NCBI GenBank assembly: GCA_004366195.1
Contig: SIRV01000216.1
Coordinates: forward strand, 1-5,132
Origin: Actinomycetota bacterium
GTDB lineage: Bacteria > Actinomycetota > UBA4738 > HRBIN12
Direction of reading: 5' to 3'
DNA length: 5,132 bases
A model generated the notes under the pieces. That model made no database searches and was not told where the DNA came from. It saw only the letters and a program-made list of their open reading frames with translations. A program made the position numbers and the translations under genes. This document shows, piece by piece, positions 1 through 5,132 of the stretch; position 1 is the first letter of the stretch; each line of letters opens with the position of its first letter.

Positions 1-2
1 CC

Positions 3-791
3 GACGCTGCGGCGGAGGCGCGGCACAACCTGATCCTCGGGGTAGCCGCGACGGCCGCCGACCGGCCGGCGCTCTACCCCACCTACCGCGGGTGGGTGGC
101 GCTCGAGGACGGGGAGCCGCTCGCGGCCGCCTCCCGCACGCCGCCCTTCCACGCGATCCTCGCCGAGCCCCGGACCGAGGAGGCGCTCGCCGCCCTGGTG
201 GACGCGCTCGTCGAGGACGACCCGGGGACCCCGGGGATCGTCGGGAACGAGCCGTTCGTCGGGCGCGTCGCGGAGGGCTGGCGCGAGCGGACCGGCGCCG
301 CGGCGACCGTGACCCAGCGCCACGGCGTGTACGCGCTCGCCGAGGTCGCCGAGGTCCCGCGCCCGGCCGGAGCCCCGCGCGTGGCGGGCCCGCAGGACCG
401 GGCCCTGCTCCTCGCGTGGCTGCTCGACTTCGCCGACGAGGCCGCCCTCGGCGCCCCCGGCGACGCCACCTTCCTGGAGCGGATGATCCACGCGCGCCTC
501 GAGCGGGGCTGGCTCTGGCTCTGGGAGGACGACGGCGCGCCGGTCTCGCTCGCCGGCTGCGCGAGCCCCACCCCGAGCGCCATCCGCGTCGGCCCCGTCT
601 ACACGCCCCCCGAGCATCGCCGCCGGGGGTACGCGACGGCGCTCGTGGCCGAGCTCAGCCGCTGGCTCCTCGCGGAGGGCCACCGAGCCTGCTTCCTCTA
701 CGCGGACCTCGCCAACCCGACCTCCAACGCGATCTACGCGCGGATCGGGTATCGGCGCGTCTGCGACTCGGCCGAGATCCGGTTCGGCTAG
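3..791 (+). CDS. GNAT family N-acetyltransferase, 5' end outside the window
   Basis: This is a predicted cytoplasmic acetyl-CoA-dependent N-acetyltransferase with unknown substrate. The frame is open from base 3, and the residues before the first in-window GTG (base 96) already look like the family: an ARHNLILG segment at visible residues 7-14, typical of the N-terminal half of COG3393-type acetyltransferases. The gene therefore starts to the left of the window, and about 262 residues are visible. The C-terminal GNAT fold is clear. Motif A lies at visible residues 196-215, with a V-G-P-V-Y-T-P-P strand followed by the acetyl-CoA pyrophosphate loop R-R-R-G-Y-A (206-211). Motif B is N-P-T-S-N-A-I-Y-A-R-I-G-Y (238-250), the usual helix plus final strand. 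The N-terminal half is probably a degenerate second GNAT-like domain, as in other two-domain members. The stop at 789-791 overlaps the end of the convergent oxidoreductase gene. Family assignment is firm; substrate is unknown. Confidence 0.9.
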   Translation, partial: DAAAEARHNLILGVAATAADRPALYPTYRGWVALEDGEPLAAASRTPPFHAILAEPRTEEALAALVDALVEDDPGTPGIVGNEPFVGRVAEGWRERTGAAATVTQRHGVYALAEVAEVPRPAGAPRVAGPQDRALLLAWLLDFADEAALGAPGDATFLERMIHARLERGWLWLWEDDGAPVSLAGCASPTPSAIRVGPVYTPPEHRRRGYATALVAELSRWLLAEGHRACFLYADLANPTSNAIYARIGYRRVCDSAEIRFG

Positions 792-812
792 CCCTTCGCG
801 GCGAGGATCTCG
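773..812. repeat. Inverted repeat around the convergent gene ends
   Basis: CGAGATCC (773-780) and GGATCTCG (805-812) are perfect 8-base inverted arms with a 24-base loop. The loop contains the 8-base palindrome GGCTAGCC (786-793), at whose centre both stop codons lie. It could act as a weak two-way transcription barrier, but there is no T-run on either side. Both arms are coding sequence (E-I-R in the acetyltransferase, R-E-I-L in the oxidoreductase), so chance is a fair alternative. Confidence 0.35.
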
Positions 813-2362
813 CGGGCGCAGTTCGCGCCGGGGCCCCCGGTCACGCCCCCGCCGGGGTGCGCGCCGGAGCCGGCGAGCCAGAGGCCGGGGATCCCGAACC
901 GGTACCGGGCGTGCCCGATCAGCGGCCGCCAGGCGAACCACGAGTCGAGGCCGGGCTCGACGTGGAGCACGTGCCCGCCGGACAGCCCGTACTCCACCTC
1001 CAGGTCCTCCGGCGTGATGACCTGGCGGGCCACGACGAGCTCGGCGAGGCCGGGCGCGTACCCCTCCAGGGTCTTCACCACGAGGTCGGCGAGGCCCTCC
1101 CGCTCCCGCGCCCAGTCGCTCTCCCGCAGGTGCCGCGGCGTCCACTGCACGATCGCCGAGAGCACGTGCTGGCCCTCCGGGGCGAGGCTCGGGTCGGAGA
1201 GCGTGGGGATCGTGACCTCGAGGAACGGCGCCTCGCTGATCCGCCCGTACTTGGAGGCGTCGAAGGCCCGCTCCAGGTGGTCGATCCCCGGGCCGATCAC
1301 GATGCGCCCCCGCAGGTGCTCGGGCTCGGCGCCGGGGAAGGTCGGCAGGCCCGAGAGGGCCAGGTTGACCTTGGAGGCCCGGCCCGGCTGGCGGAGGTTC
1401 GCCGCCCGCCACCGCAGGTGGGGTCCGACGTCCACCGGGTCCACGAGCTGGGTCAGCGTGCGCTTGGGGTCCACGGCGGAGATCACCCGCTCCGCGGTGA
1501 GCTCGGTGCCGTCCGCGAGGGCGACGCCCGTCGCCCGACCGTCCCGGGTGGTGACGGCCACGACCTCCGCGCCGGTTCGGATCTCGACCCCGAAGGACTT
1601 GGCGGCCCGCTCGAGCACCGCGGCGAGCGCGCCCGGCCCACCGCGGTGGAACACCGTCTGCCCGGGCGCCCCCCCGTCGTTGCCGGCCGAGTCGGTGAGC
1701 AGCGTCGTCGTGCTCCCCGCCGACCACGGCCCCTGGGCGGTGTAGAGGACGGCGCGCGCGGCGATCGCCGCCCGCAGCAGGTCGTCCTCGAGGGCCTCCC
1801 CCACGAAGTCGGCCACGGCCATCGGGAGCACCCGCGAGAGCTCGCGGACCGCCCGCGCCCCCAGAGCGCGGAACGCCCGGCCGAGCTTGAGGCCGGCCAG
1901 GGCGTCGGCGAAGGTCGGCGACTTCAGATCGGGCGGGGTCACGGCGTTCACGTGCGCGAGGAAGCTCGCGAGGGCGCGGACCTTCCGGTCGAAGTCGGGG
2001 TAGGCGCCGGCGTCGTGGGACGACCGCTCCCGGAGCCCCGAAGCGGTGCGCGCCGCGTCCGCCCAGAGCACCACGCCCCCGCCGTCGGGGTCCGGGGCGA
2101 AGGCCCGCACCGGCGGCGCCACCAGCGACAGCCCGTGCCGCGCGAGCGCGAGGTCCTCGATCACCGAGCGGCGCAGGCGCCCCACGGTGTGCACGATCCC
2201 GGGGGCCCGGAACCCCGGGGCGAGCTCGACCGTGTCCAGGATCCCGCCGACGCGCTCGCGCCGCTCCACCACGAGCACCCGCTGACCGGCCTTGGCCAGG
2301 TACGCGGCGGCGACGAGCCCGTTGTGGCCGCCGCCGACGACGATCGCGTCGTAGGTCGCCAT
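788..2362 (-). CDS. FAD-dependent oxidoreductase, CrtI/PYROXD2-like (COG1233), downstream tandem copy
   Basis: A 524-residue predicted flavoprotein of the phytoene-desaturase-related amine-oxidase superfamily. The N-terminal Rossmann FAD site is clear: the strand Y-D-A-I-V-V leads into G-G-G-H-N-G (residues 10-15), and an acidic E33 after the second strand should bind the FAD ribose. V-G-G at 38-40 completes the motif. The C-terminal FAD signature G-S-G-A-H-P-G-G-G-V-T-G lies at 498-509. Length is normal for the family (about 500-550). The ATG at 2362-2360 overlaps the TGA of the upstream paralogue in TGATG. A purine-rich GGAAGGGGG at 2378-2370 sits 7 bases upstream as a ribosome-binding site, although coupled re-initiation is also likely. 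The protein aligns along its length with the upstream copy but differs after the FAD motif (ILDTVELAPGF instead of AAVTEEVVPGF) and in the middle substrate region, so substrate or role has probably diverged. Family members are usually annotated as phytoene desaturase-like, but no carotenoid genes are nearby, so that activity should not be assumed. Confidence 0.92.
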   Translation of the reverse strand: MATYDAIVVGGGHNGLVAAAYLAKAGQRVLVVERRERVGGILDTVELAPGFRAPGIVHTVGRLRRSVIEDLALARHGLSLVAPPVRAFAPDPDGGGVVLWADAARTASGLRERSSHDAGAYPDFDRKVRALASFLAHVNAVTPPDLKSPTFADALAGLKLGRAFRALGARAVRELSRVLPMAVADFVGEALEDDLLRAAIAARAVLYTAQGPWSAGSTTTLLTDSAGNDGGAPGQTVFHRGGPGALAAVLERAAKSFGVEIRTGAEVVAVTTRDGRATGVALADGTELTAERVISAVDPKRTLTQLVDPVDVGPHLRWRAANLRQPGRASKVNLALSGLPTFPGAEPEHLRGRIVIGPGIDHLERAFDASKYGRISEAPFLEVTIPTLSDPSLAPEGQHVLSAIVQWTPRHLRESDWAREREGLADLVVKTLEGYAPGLAELVVARQVITPEDLEVEYGLSGGHVLHVEPGLDSWFAWRPLIGHARYRFGIPGLWLAGSGAHPGGGVTGGPGANCAREILAAKG

Positions 2363-3966
2363 CAGGCCACCCCCTTCCGGCCGCGGCGCTGTTCCTTGAG
2401 GAGCTCGAGCGCCGCGATCCTGCCGTTCGCGCCCATGATCCCGCCGCCGGGGTGCACGGCCGAGCCGCACATCCACAGCCCGTGGATCGGCGTGCGGTAC
2501 CGCGCCCATCCCGGCACCGGCCGGTTGAAGAAGAGCTGCTCCAGGGAGAGCTCGCCCTGGAAGATGTTGCCCTCGGTGAGCCCGGTGATCCGCTCGATGT
2601 CGAGGGGCGAGAGGACCTGCTTGCCGACGATCAGGTCGCGGATCTTGGGGAACCGCTCCTCCAGCGTGTCGATCACGGTCTCCCCGAAGGCCTCCCGCAT
2701 CTCGTCGTCCCACTCCTTGCCGTCCGCGAGGTGGTACGGCGCGTACTGGACGAAGCAGGACATCACGTGCTTGCCGGGCGGCGCCATCGTGGGGTCGACG
2801 AGCGTGGGGATGATGCAGTCGATGTACGGGCGACGGCTGAAGCGCCCGTACTTCGCGTCGTCGTAGGCGCGCTCCATGTAGTCGACGCTCGGGCTGAAGC
2901 TGATCGCGCCCCGCAGCCACTCGCCCTTGCCCGGCTTGCAGGCGAGCTCCGGCAGGCCGTCCAGGGCGAGGTTCACCTTCCCGCTCGAGCCCCGGTACTT
3001 GTAGCGCTTCAGCTCGCGCACGAAGGACCCGTCCAGGTGCCCAGGCTCGATGAGTCGCAGGAACGTCTGGTTGGCGTCCACGCTCGACATCACGACGTCG
3101 GCGCGGATCTCCTCGCCGGACTCCAGCGTCACGCCGATCGCCCGCCCGTCGCGGACGTCGATGCGAGCGACCGGCGCCTCGGTGCGGATCTCGGCCCCGA
3201 AGGACCGGGCCGCGCGGCCGCACGCCTCGGAGATCCCGCCGGTGCCGCCCCTCGGCACGCCCCAGGCCCGGAACGCCCCGTCGATCTCCCCCATGTAGTG
3301 GTGGAGCAGGACGTAGGCGGTGCCCGGCGACTGGATCCCCTGGTAGGTGCCGATGATGCCGGAGGCCGACATCGTGGCGATCAGCGGGTCGACCGTGAAC
3401 CACTGCCGCAGGAAGTCGGTGGCGCTCATCGTCATGAGCTGGACGAAGGTGTGCTGGAGCCGCTGCGGGAGGTCGCGGAAGGACCGCAGGAGGTCCACGA
3501 CCGGCTTCCACTCGCGGGGGCGGACCCGGCCGGGGTCCGGCGGCACCATCGAGAGGATCGGCTTCACGAACCGCGCCATCTCCGCCATGAGCTTGCCGTA
3601 CTCCTCGTAGGCCTCGGCGTCGGCCTTGCTCCACCGGCGGAGCTCCCGGATCGTGCGGCCGTGGTCGTTCACCCGCCACAGGTAGTCGTCGTCGAGGGGG
3701 GTGATCGTGCCGTCCAGGGGCAGGATCTCCAGACCGTGCTTGGGCAGCTCGAGCTCCCGGATGATCTCCGGCCGGAGCAGCGAGACCACGTAGGAGAAGA
3801 CGCTGAACCGGAAGCCCGGCACGACCTCCTCGGTCACCGCGGCGCCGCCGAGCACGTGCCGGCGTTCGAGCACGAGGACCCGCCGCCCGGCCCTCGCCAG
3901 GTACGCCGCCGCGATGAGCCCGTTGTGTCCCCCGCCGATGACCACGACGTCGTATCGCTGCGTCAC
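2362..3966 (-). CDS. FAD-dependent oxidoreductase, CrtI/PYROXD2-like (COG1233), upstream tandem copy
   Basis: A 534-residue predicted flavoprotein, first gene of the two-gene operon. It closely resembles the group containing human PYROXD2, a mitochondrial protein of poorly defined activity. The FAD Rossmann motif is G-G-G-H-N-G at residues 11-16, with the ribose-binding E34 and then R-R-H-V-L-G-G. The segment AAVTEEVVPGFRFS followed by S-L-L-R-P-E-I is typical of PYROXD2-like members. Near the C-terminus come G-L-T-E-G-N-I-F-Q-G-E and then the FAD signature G-S-A-V-H-P-G-G-G-I-M-G at 501-512. The frame stays open to a GTG at 4026, but the GTG at 3966 was chosen. It has a perfect GAGGAGG 7 bases upstream and places the Rossmann strand 5 residues from the N-terminus, as in the paralogue; the extra 20 residues look non-coding. 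No signal peptide or membrane segment is apparent, so the protein is probably cytosolic. Substrate, electron acceptor and pathway are unknown. Confidence 0.93.
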   Translation of the reverse strand: MTQRYDVVVIGGGHNGLIAAAYLARAGRRVLVLERRHVLGGAAVTEEVVPGFRFSVFSYVVSLLRPEIIRELELPKHGLEILPLDGTITPLDDDYLWRVNDHGRTIRELRRWSKADAEAYEEYGKLMAEMARFVKPILSMVPPDPGRVRPREWKPVVDLLRSFRDLPQRLQHTFVQLMTMSATDFLRQWFTVDPLIATMSASGIIGTYQGIQSPGTAYVLLHHYMGEIDGAFRAWGVPRGGTGGISEACGRAARSFGAEIRTEAPVARIDVRDGRAIGVTLESGEEIRADVVMSSVDANQTFLRLIEPGHLDGSFVRELKRYKYRGSSGKVNLALDGLPELACKPGKGEWLRGAISFSPSVDYMERAYDDAKYGRFSRRPYIDCIIPTLVDPTMAPPGKHVMSCFVQYAPYHLADGKEWDDEMREAFGETVIDTLEERFPKIRDLIVGKQVLSPLDIERITGLTEGNIFQGELSLEQLFFNRPVPGWARYRTPIHGLWMCGSAVHPGGGIMGANGRIAALELLKEQRRGRKGVA

Positions 3967-3973
3967 CGTCTCG

Positions 3974-3980
3974 CCTCCTC
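3974..3980 (-). promoter_or_regulatory. Ribosome-binding site that fixes the start of the upstream oxidoreductase
   Basis: Read on the minus strand this is GAGGAGG, a near-ideal anti-16S match. It is followed by a 7-base spacer (CGAGACG) and GTG at 3966-3964. It decides for the GTG start over the in-frame GTG 60 bases further upstream, which has no comparable site. Confidence 0.85.
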
Positions 3981-4038
3981 GGTTCGCTCGACCGGGGGTC
4001 GAGGCACGCTGGTTCCAAGGGCGCACCGCGCCTCGGCC

Positions 4039-4067
4039 ATGCTAGATGGGGCCCGCGGGCCCGACCA
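4039..4067 (-). promoter_or_regulatory. Weak candidate promoter for the oxidoreductase operon
   Basis: On the minus strand TAGCAT (4044-4039) fits the TANNNT -10 pattern. A poor -35-like TGGTCG (4067-4062) lies 17 bases upstream. Transcription would begin near 4032 and leave a leader of about 65 bases before the GTG at 3966. The spacer is nearly all taken up by a perfect 14-base palindrome (4049-4062). The -10 box stands out as AT-containing sequence in a very GC-rich stretch, but the -35 matches at only three positions, so this is tentative. Confidence 0.3.
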
Positions 4068-4075
4068 CGGGCCCC
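4048..4075. repeat. Nested GC-rich palindromes in the intergenic region
   Basis: GGGCCCGCGGGCCC at 4049-4062 is a perfect self-complementary 14-mer. In addition, GGGGCCC (4048-4054) pairs with GGGCCCC (4069-4075) around a 14-base loop, so two mutually exclusive hairpins or cruciforms are possible. No gene ends here and no T-run follows, so it is not a convincing terminator. It lies in the spacer and -35 region of the candidate leftward promoter and could be an operator. GC-rich DNA makes such palindromes easier to form by chance. Confidence 0.5.
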
Positions 4076-4076
4076 T

Positions 4077-4089
4077 TGACCTCAGGTCA
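4077..4089. promoter_or_regulatory. Candidate operator: TGACCT-C-AGGTCA inverted repeat
   Basis: A perfect inverted repeat with 6-base arms around a single central C. Its centre (4083) would lie about 50 bases upstream of the transcription start predicted for the oxidoreductase operon, a position suited to a dimeric activator or repressor. The sequence shows the symmetry only. The regulator is unknown and no regulator gene is visible in the window. A 6-base-arm repeat can occur by chance in a region of this size. Confidence 0.35.
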
Positions 4090-4261
4090 GGCGGCGGTTC
4101 CAGCCCCCGCGGCTGAGACGAGGGTGCGTCGCTGGAGCGGACCCGCTCGCCAGGTCCATCCTGCCTTCGGCCGTCTCGCTTCCGACGTGTCAGCGCCGAT
4201 CGGACGCCGACCGGATGGTGAACCCTCGTCGGGCCCTGTCGCGTGCATCACGTCCTTCCCC

Positions 4262-4358
4262 CGGCCAGCTGCTCTCGCCCTTCAGGGCGATCACCTCCCC
4301 CTGGTGGACGAGGCGGTCGACCATCCGCGACCAGCGCCGGATCCCCGAGGGCCTCCTT
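4262..4358 (-). pseudogene. istB (relic): Frameshifted relic of an IS21-type IstB helper ATPase, C-terminal end
   Basis: On the minus strand, bases 4324-4268 translate as MVDRLVHQGEVIALKGESS. This is recognisable as the conserved near-C-terminal segment of IstB, the ATPase that assists IS21-family transposases (intact proteins typically read A-A-M-V-D-R-L-V-H-H-x-E-V-I-x-L-K-G-x-S-Y-R). Immediately upstream, bases 4358-4326 read K-E-A-L-G-D-P-A-L-V-A in a different frame, which also matches the residues that usually precede it (G-D-P-x-x-x-A-A-M-V-D). The two pieces are joined by a frameshift at about 4325; loss of two bases from an ancestral GCGGCGATG would explain it. The Walker A and B regions, the partner transposase IstA and the element ends are not visible. 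After KGESS the expected Y-R-L continuation is lost. It is non-functional. The assignment rests on about 30 remembered family residues, not on an alignment. Confidence 0.6.
4275..4290. repeat. Short inverted repeat TCGCCCT-TC-AGGGCGA
   Basis: Perfect 7-base arms around two central bases. It lies inside the IstB relic, where its bases encode the I-A-L-K-G-E part of the conserved motif on the minus strand. It is therefore best explained as inherited coding sequence that happens to be symmetric, not as a regulatory hairpin. Confidence 0.4.
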
Positions 4359-4385
4359 GCAGGGCTCTCGCCACCGGTGTTGGAT
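4357..4385 (+). promoter_or_regulatory. Weak candidate promoter for the exported-protein gene
   Basis: TTGCAG (4357-4362) as a -35 and TTGGAT (4380-4385) as a -10 are separated by 17 bases. Transcription would start near 4392, about 30 bases before the ATG at 4421. Each hexamer matches the sigma-70-type consensus at only half its positions. The -35 half overlaps the edge of the IstB relic. Confidence 0.22.
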
Positions 4386-4405
4386 GGATGTGGGACCACC
4401 CGTGC

Positions 4406-4412
4406 GAGGGGG
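4406..4412 (+). promoter_or_regulatory. Ribosome-binding site for the exported-protein gene
   Basis: GAGGGGG lies 8 bases upstream of the ATG at 4421 and supports that start. An in-frame GTG at 4412 would leave no proper spacing from this site. Starts further upstream would have to translate antisense through the IstB relic. Confidence 0.65.
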
Positions 4413-4420
4413 TGGAGGTC

Positions 4421-4999
4421 ATGAGAGGAAGGCTGGTCGTGGGCACGGCGATCGCGGCGTCGGCGATCGGACTCGCGGTCGCGCTCTCCGCTGGGGCCTC
4501 CCCAGGATCGGGGCCGGCGCGAACGGCGGGGTCGGTCTCGGAGGACGTCATGGCCCTCTTCGATCCGGCGGTCGCCCTGATGCCGGACGGACGGACCGTG
4601 ACGCTCGCCGAGGCGACGGAGCTCGCAGGGTTCCCGATCCTCAGGCCCTCGGCCCTGGCGGAGCCACCGGAGGTGTGGTTCTACGACTACGGCGACGGGG
4701 TCCGTGAGGTCGCGCTCCGGTACCCAGAGCGGGGCATCGTCGTCCACCTCGGTGCGTTCCCGCAGGGTAGCGATCCCGCGTCCTACCTCCGGTCGAAGGT
4801 GGAGGGACTCCCCCTCGCCTACACGACGACGATCCAGGCGTACCCGGCAGCGGTCATCCCCTACGACCGGGGGCGGTCCTCCGGTCTGATCGATGTGGTC
4901 TGCCTCGTCGCCCAGGGGGTCGAGGTGACCTTGTATGGCGATCACCGCAGCAACGACGTGGGAACGCTCCTGTCGGTCGCCGCGTCGCTCGGCACCTAG
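4421..4999 (+). CDS. Small exported protein, possibly DUF4367-like
   Basis: A 192-residue protein with a classical Sec signal: positive residues R2 and R4, a hydrophobic alanine-rich core at about 5-24, and a possible signal peptidase I site after A24-G25-A26. The mature part should lie outside the membrane or in the cell wall. After a flexible Ser/Gly/Pro-rich stretch comes T-L-A-E-A-T-E-L-A-G-F-P-I-L-R-P-S (61-77), then alternating strands (EVWFYDYGDGVREVALRYPE, IVVHLGAF) and a C-terminal V-E-V-T-L-Y-G-D segment followed by a hydrophobic helix, LLSVAASL. The pattern of a Leu-x-x-Ala helix, 'F-P-I-L-x-P-S', a β-rich body and a final helix resembles DUF4367-type domains, which are often found in extracytoplasmic sensor or anti-sigma-related proteins. 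That match is by eye and tentative. The frame continues upstream to 4046, but the signal peptide and ribosome-binding site fix the start at 4421. A lipoprotein gene follows 21 bases downstream. Exact function is unknown. Confidence 0.8.
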   Translation: MRGRLVVGTAIAASAIGLAVALSAGASPGSGPARTAGSVSEDVMALFDPAVALMPDGRTVTLAEATELAGFPILRPSALAEPPEVWFYDYGDGVREVALRYPERGIVVHLGAFPQGSDPASYLRSKVEGLPLAYTTTIQAYPAAVIPYDRGRSSGLIDVVCLVAQGVEVTLYGDHRSNDVGTLLSVAASLGT

Positions 5000-5020
5000 G
5001 CGTGGAGGGGCCCGAACCCG

Positions 5021-5132
5021 ATGCTGAGGCGATGGACGGCCCTCGCCATCGCCCTCGTGCTCGCCGGGTGCCAGGGGCAGGAGGCGGCGCGCCGGCTCAC
5101 CGTGGTGGTGGACGTCGGTGCGAGGGGCTCGA
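5021..5132 (+). CDS. Lipoprotein of unknown function, 3' end outside the window
   Basis: Only the first 37 codons are visible. They encode a clear type II (lipoprotein) signal: R3 and R4, a hydrophobic run W-T-A-L-A-I-A-L-V-L, and the lipobox L14-A15-G16-C17, with C17 (5069-5071) the predicted lipidated residue. The mature start, Q-G-Q-E-A-A-R-R-L-T-V-V-V-D-V, shows a β-strand-like stretch but no recognisable family. A GGAGGGG (5004-5010) precedes the ATG with a rather long 10-base spacer. The gap to the preceding stop is only 21 bases with no terminator, so the two genes probably form one transcript whose products are both exported. The frame remains open to the window edge. Confidence 0.75.
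   Translation, partial: MLRRWTALAIALVLAGCQGQEAARRLTVVVDVGARGS

Larger units (their letters stand above)
3967..4420. other. Divergent intergenic region, about 450 bases without an intact gene
   Basis: It separates the leftward oxidoreductase operon from the rightward exported-protein gene. From left to right it holds the ribosome-binding site at 3974-3980, a weak leftward promoter, the GC palindromes and TGACCT/AGGTCA repeat (4048-4089), a stretch from about 4090 to 4260 in which I recognise nothing, the IstB relic (about 4262-4358), and a weak rightward promoter with a ribosome-binding site. Long open frames cross it on both strands, but they have no good starts and their translations look like non-coding GC-rich sequence apart from the relic. 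Confidence 0.7.

Noticed and set aside
96..98. GTG at 96 as the acetyltransferase start
   Set aside because: The upstream codons from base 3 are in frame and family-like (the ARHNLILG segment), so the gene begins outside the window.
92..2866. A 924-codon open frame on the plus strand crossing both the acetyltransferase and the antisense of the oxidoreductase pair
   Set aside because: It is rich in Arg, Gly, Pro and Ala with no recognisable motif, changes character where it passes between genes, and lies antisense to clear FAD-binding proteins. Such frames are expected in GC-rich DNA.
2363..4018. A 5' extension of the downstream oxidoreductase that would make a 1076-residue fusion
   Set aside because: The added part is an out-of-frame translation of the upstream paralogue. 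The real protein starts at the ATG at 2362, directly before its Rossmann motif.
3967..4026. Longer start (GTG at 4026) for the upstream oxidoreductase
   Set aside because: There is no ribosome-binding site, and the extra 20 residues lie ahead of the strand that normally begins the protein. The GTG at 3966 has a perfect GAGGAGG at correct spacing.
2452..4116. A 554-codon plus-strand open frame opposite the upstream oxidoreductase
   Set aside because: Low-complexity Arg/Asp/Val/His-rich translation, no domain and no ribosome-binding site. It is the antisense shadow of the real gene.
4046..4420. Long N-terminal extension of the exported protein
   Set aside because: It would place the signal peptide internally and read antisense through the IstB relic. 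The ATG at 4421 has a good ribosome-binding site and starts a typical signal peptide.
4190..4945. A 251-codon minus-strand open frame
   Set aside because: Most of it is antisense to the exported-protein gene. Only the short part at about 4262-4324 carries the IstB motif, and the matching upstream part lies in another frame, so it is not an intact gene.
1..5132. CRISPR arrays, tRNA or rRNA genes, toxin-antitoxin or defence modules
   Set aside because: No regularly spaced direct repeats, cloverleaf-like sequence, rRNA signature or defence-type motif was seen on either strand.

Overview
The window is a very GC-rich bacterial segment with GC-biased third codon positions, GTG as well as ATG starts and purine-rich Shine-Dalgarno sites. 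This fits a high-GC phylum such as Actinomycetota or a similar soil or environmental lineage. The protein families seen here are too widespread to name the organism more closely. The nucleotide evidence was read directly; family assignments come from motif recognition, not from database searches.

Layout: (1) bases 3-791 (+) hold the 3' part of a GNAT-family N-acetyltransferase gene that runs in from the left edge. (2) Bases 788-3966 (-) hold a two-gene operon of tandem paralogous FAD-dependent oxidoreductases of the CrtI/COG1233 (PYROXD2-like) family. The upstream copy is 2362-3966 and the downstream copy is 788-2362; they overlap by one base (TGATG). The downstream copy converges on the acetyltransferase gene, and both stop codons lie in one CTAG palindrome. 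(3) Bases 3967-4420 form a divergent intergenic region. It contains GC-rich palindromes, a candidate operator, a weak candidate promoter for each flanking transcript, and a decayed, frameshifted relic of an IS21-type IstB helper ATPase on the minus strand. (4) Bases 4421-4999 (+) encode a small exported protein that looks DUF4367-like. It is followed after 21 bases by the start of a lipoprotein gene (5021 to the right edge), probably in the same transcript.

How the parts relate: the two oxidoreductases are almost certainly co-transcribed and translationally coupled, which suggests they act in one pathway or complex. Their substrate cannot be read from the sequence, and no phytoene synthase or other carotenoid gene is visible. 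The acetyltransferase and the exported-protein pair are separate transcription units with no obvious functional link to them. No defence system, CRISPR array, RNA gene or intact mobile element is seen. The least ordinary items are the IstB relic, the coupled paralogue pair and the shared-stop convergent junction.
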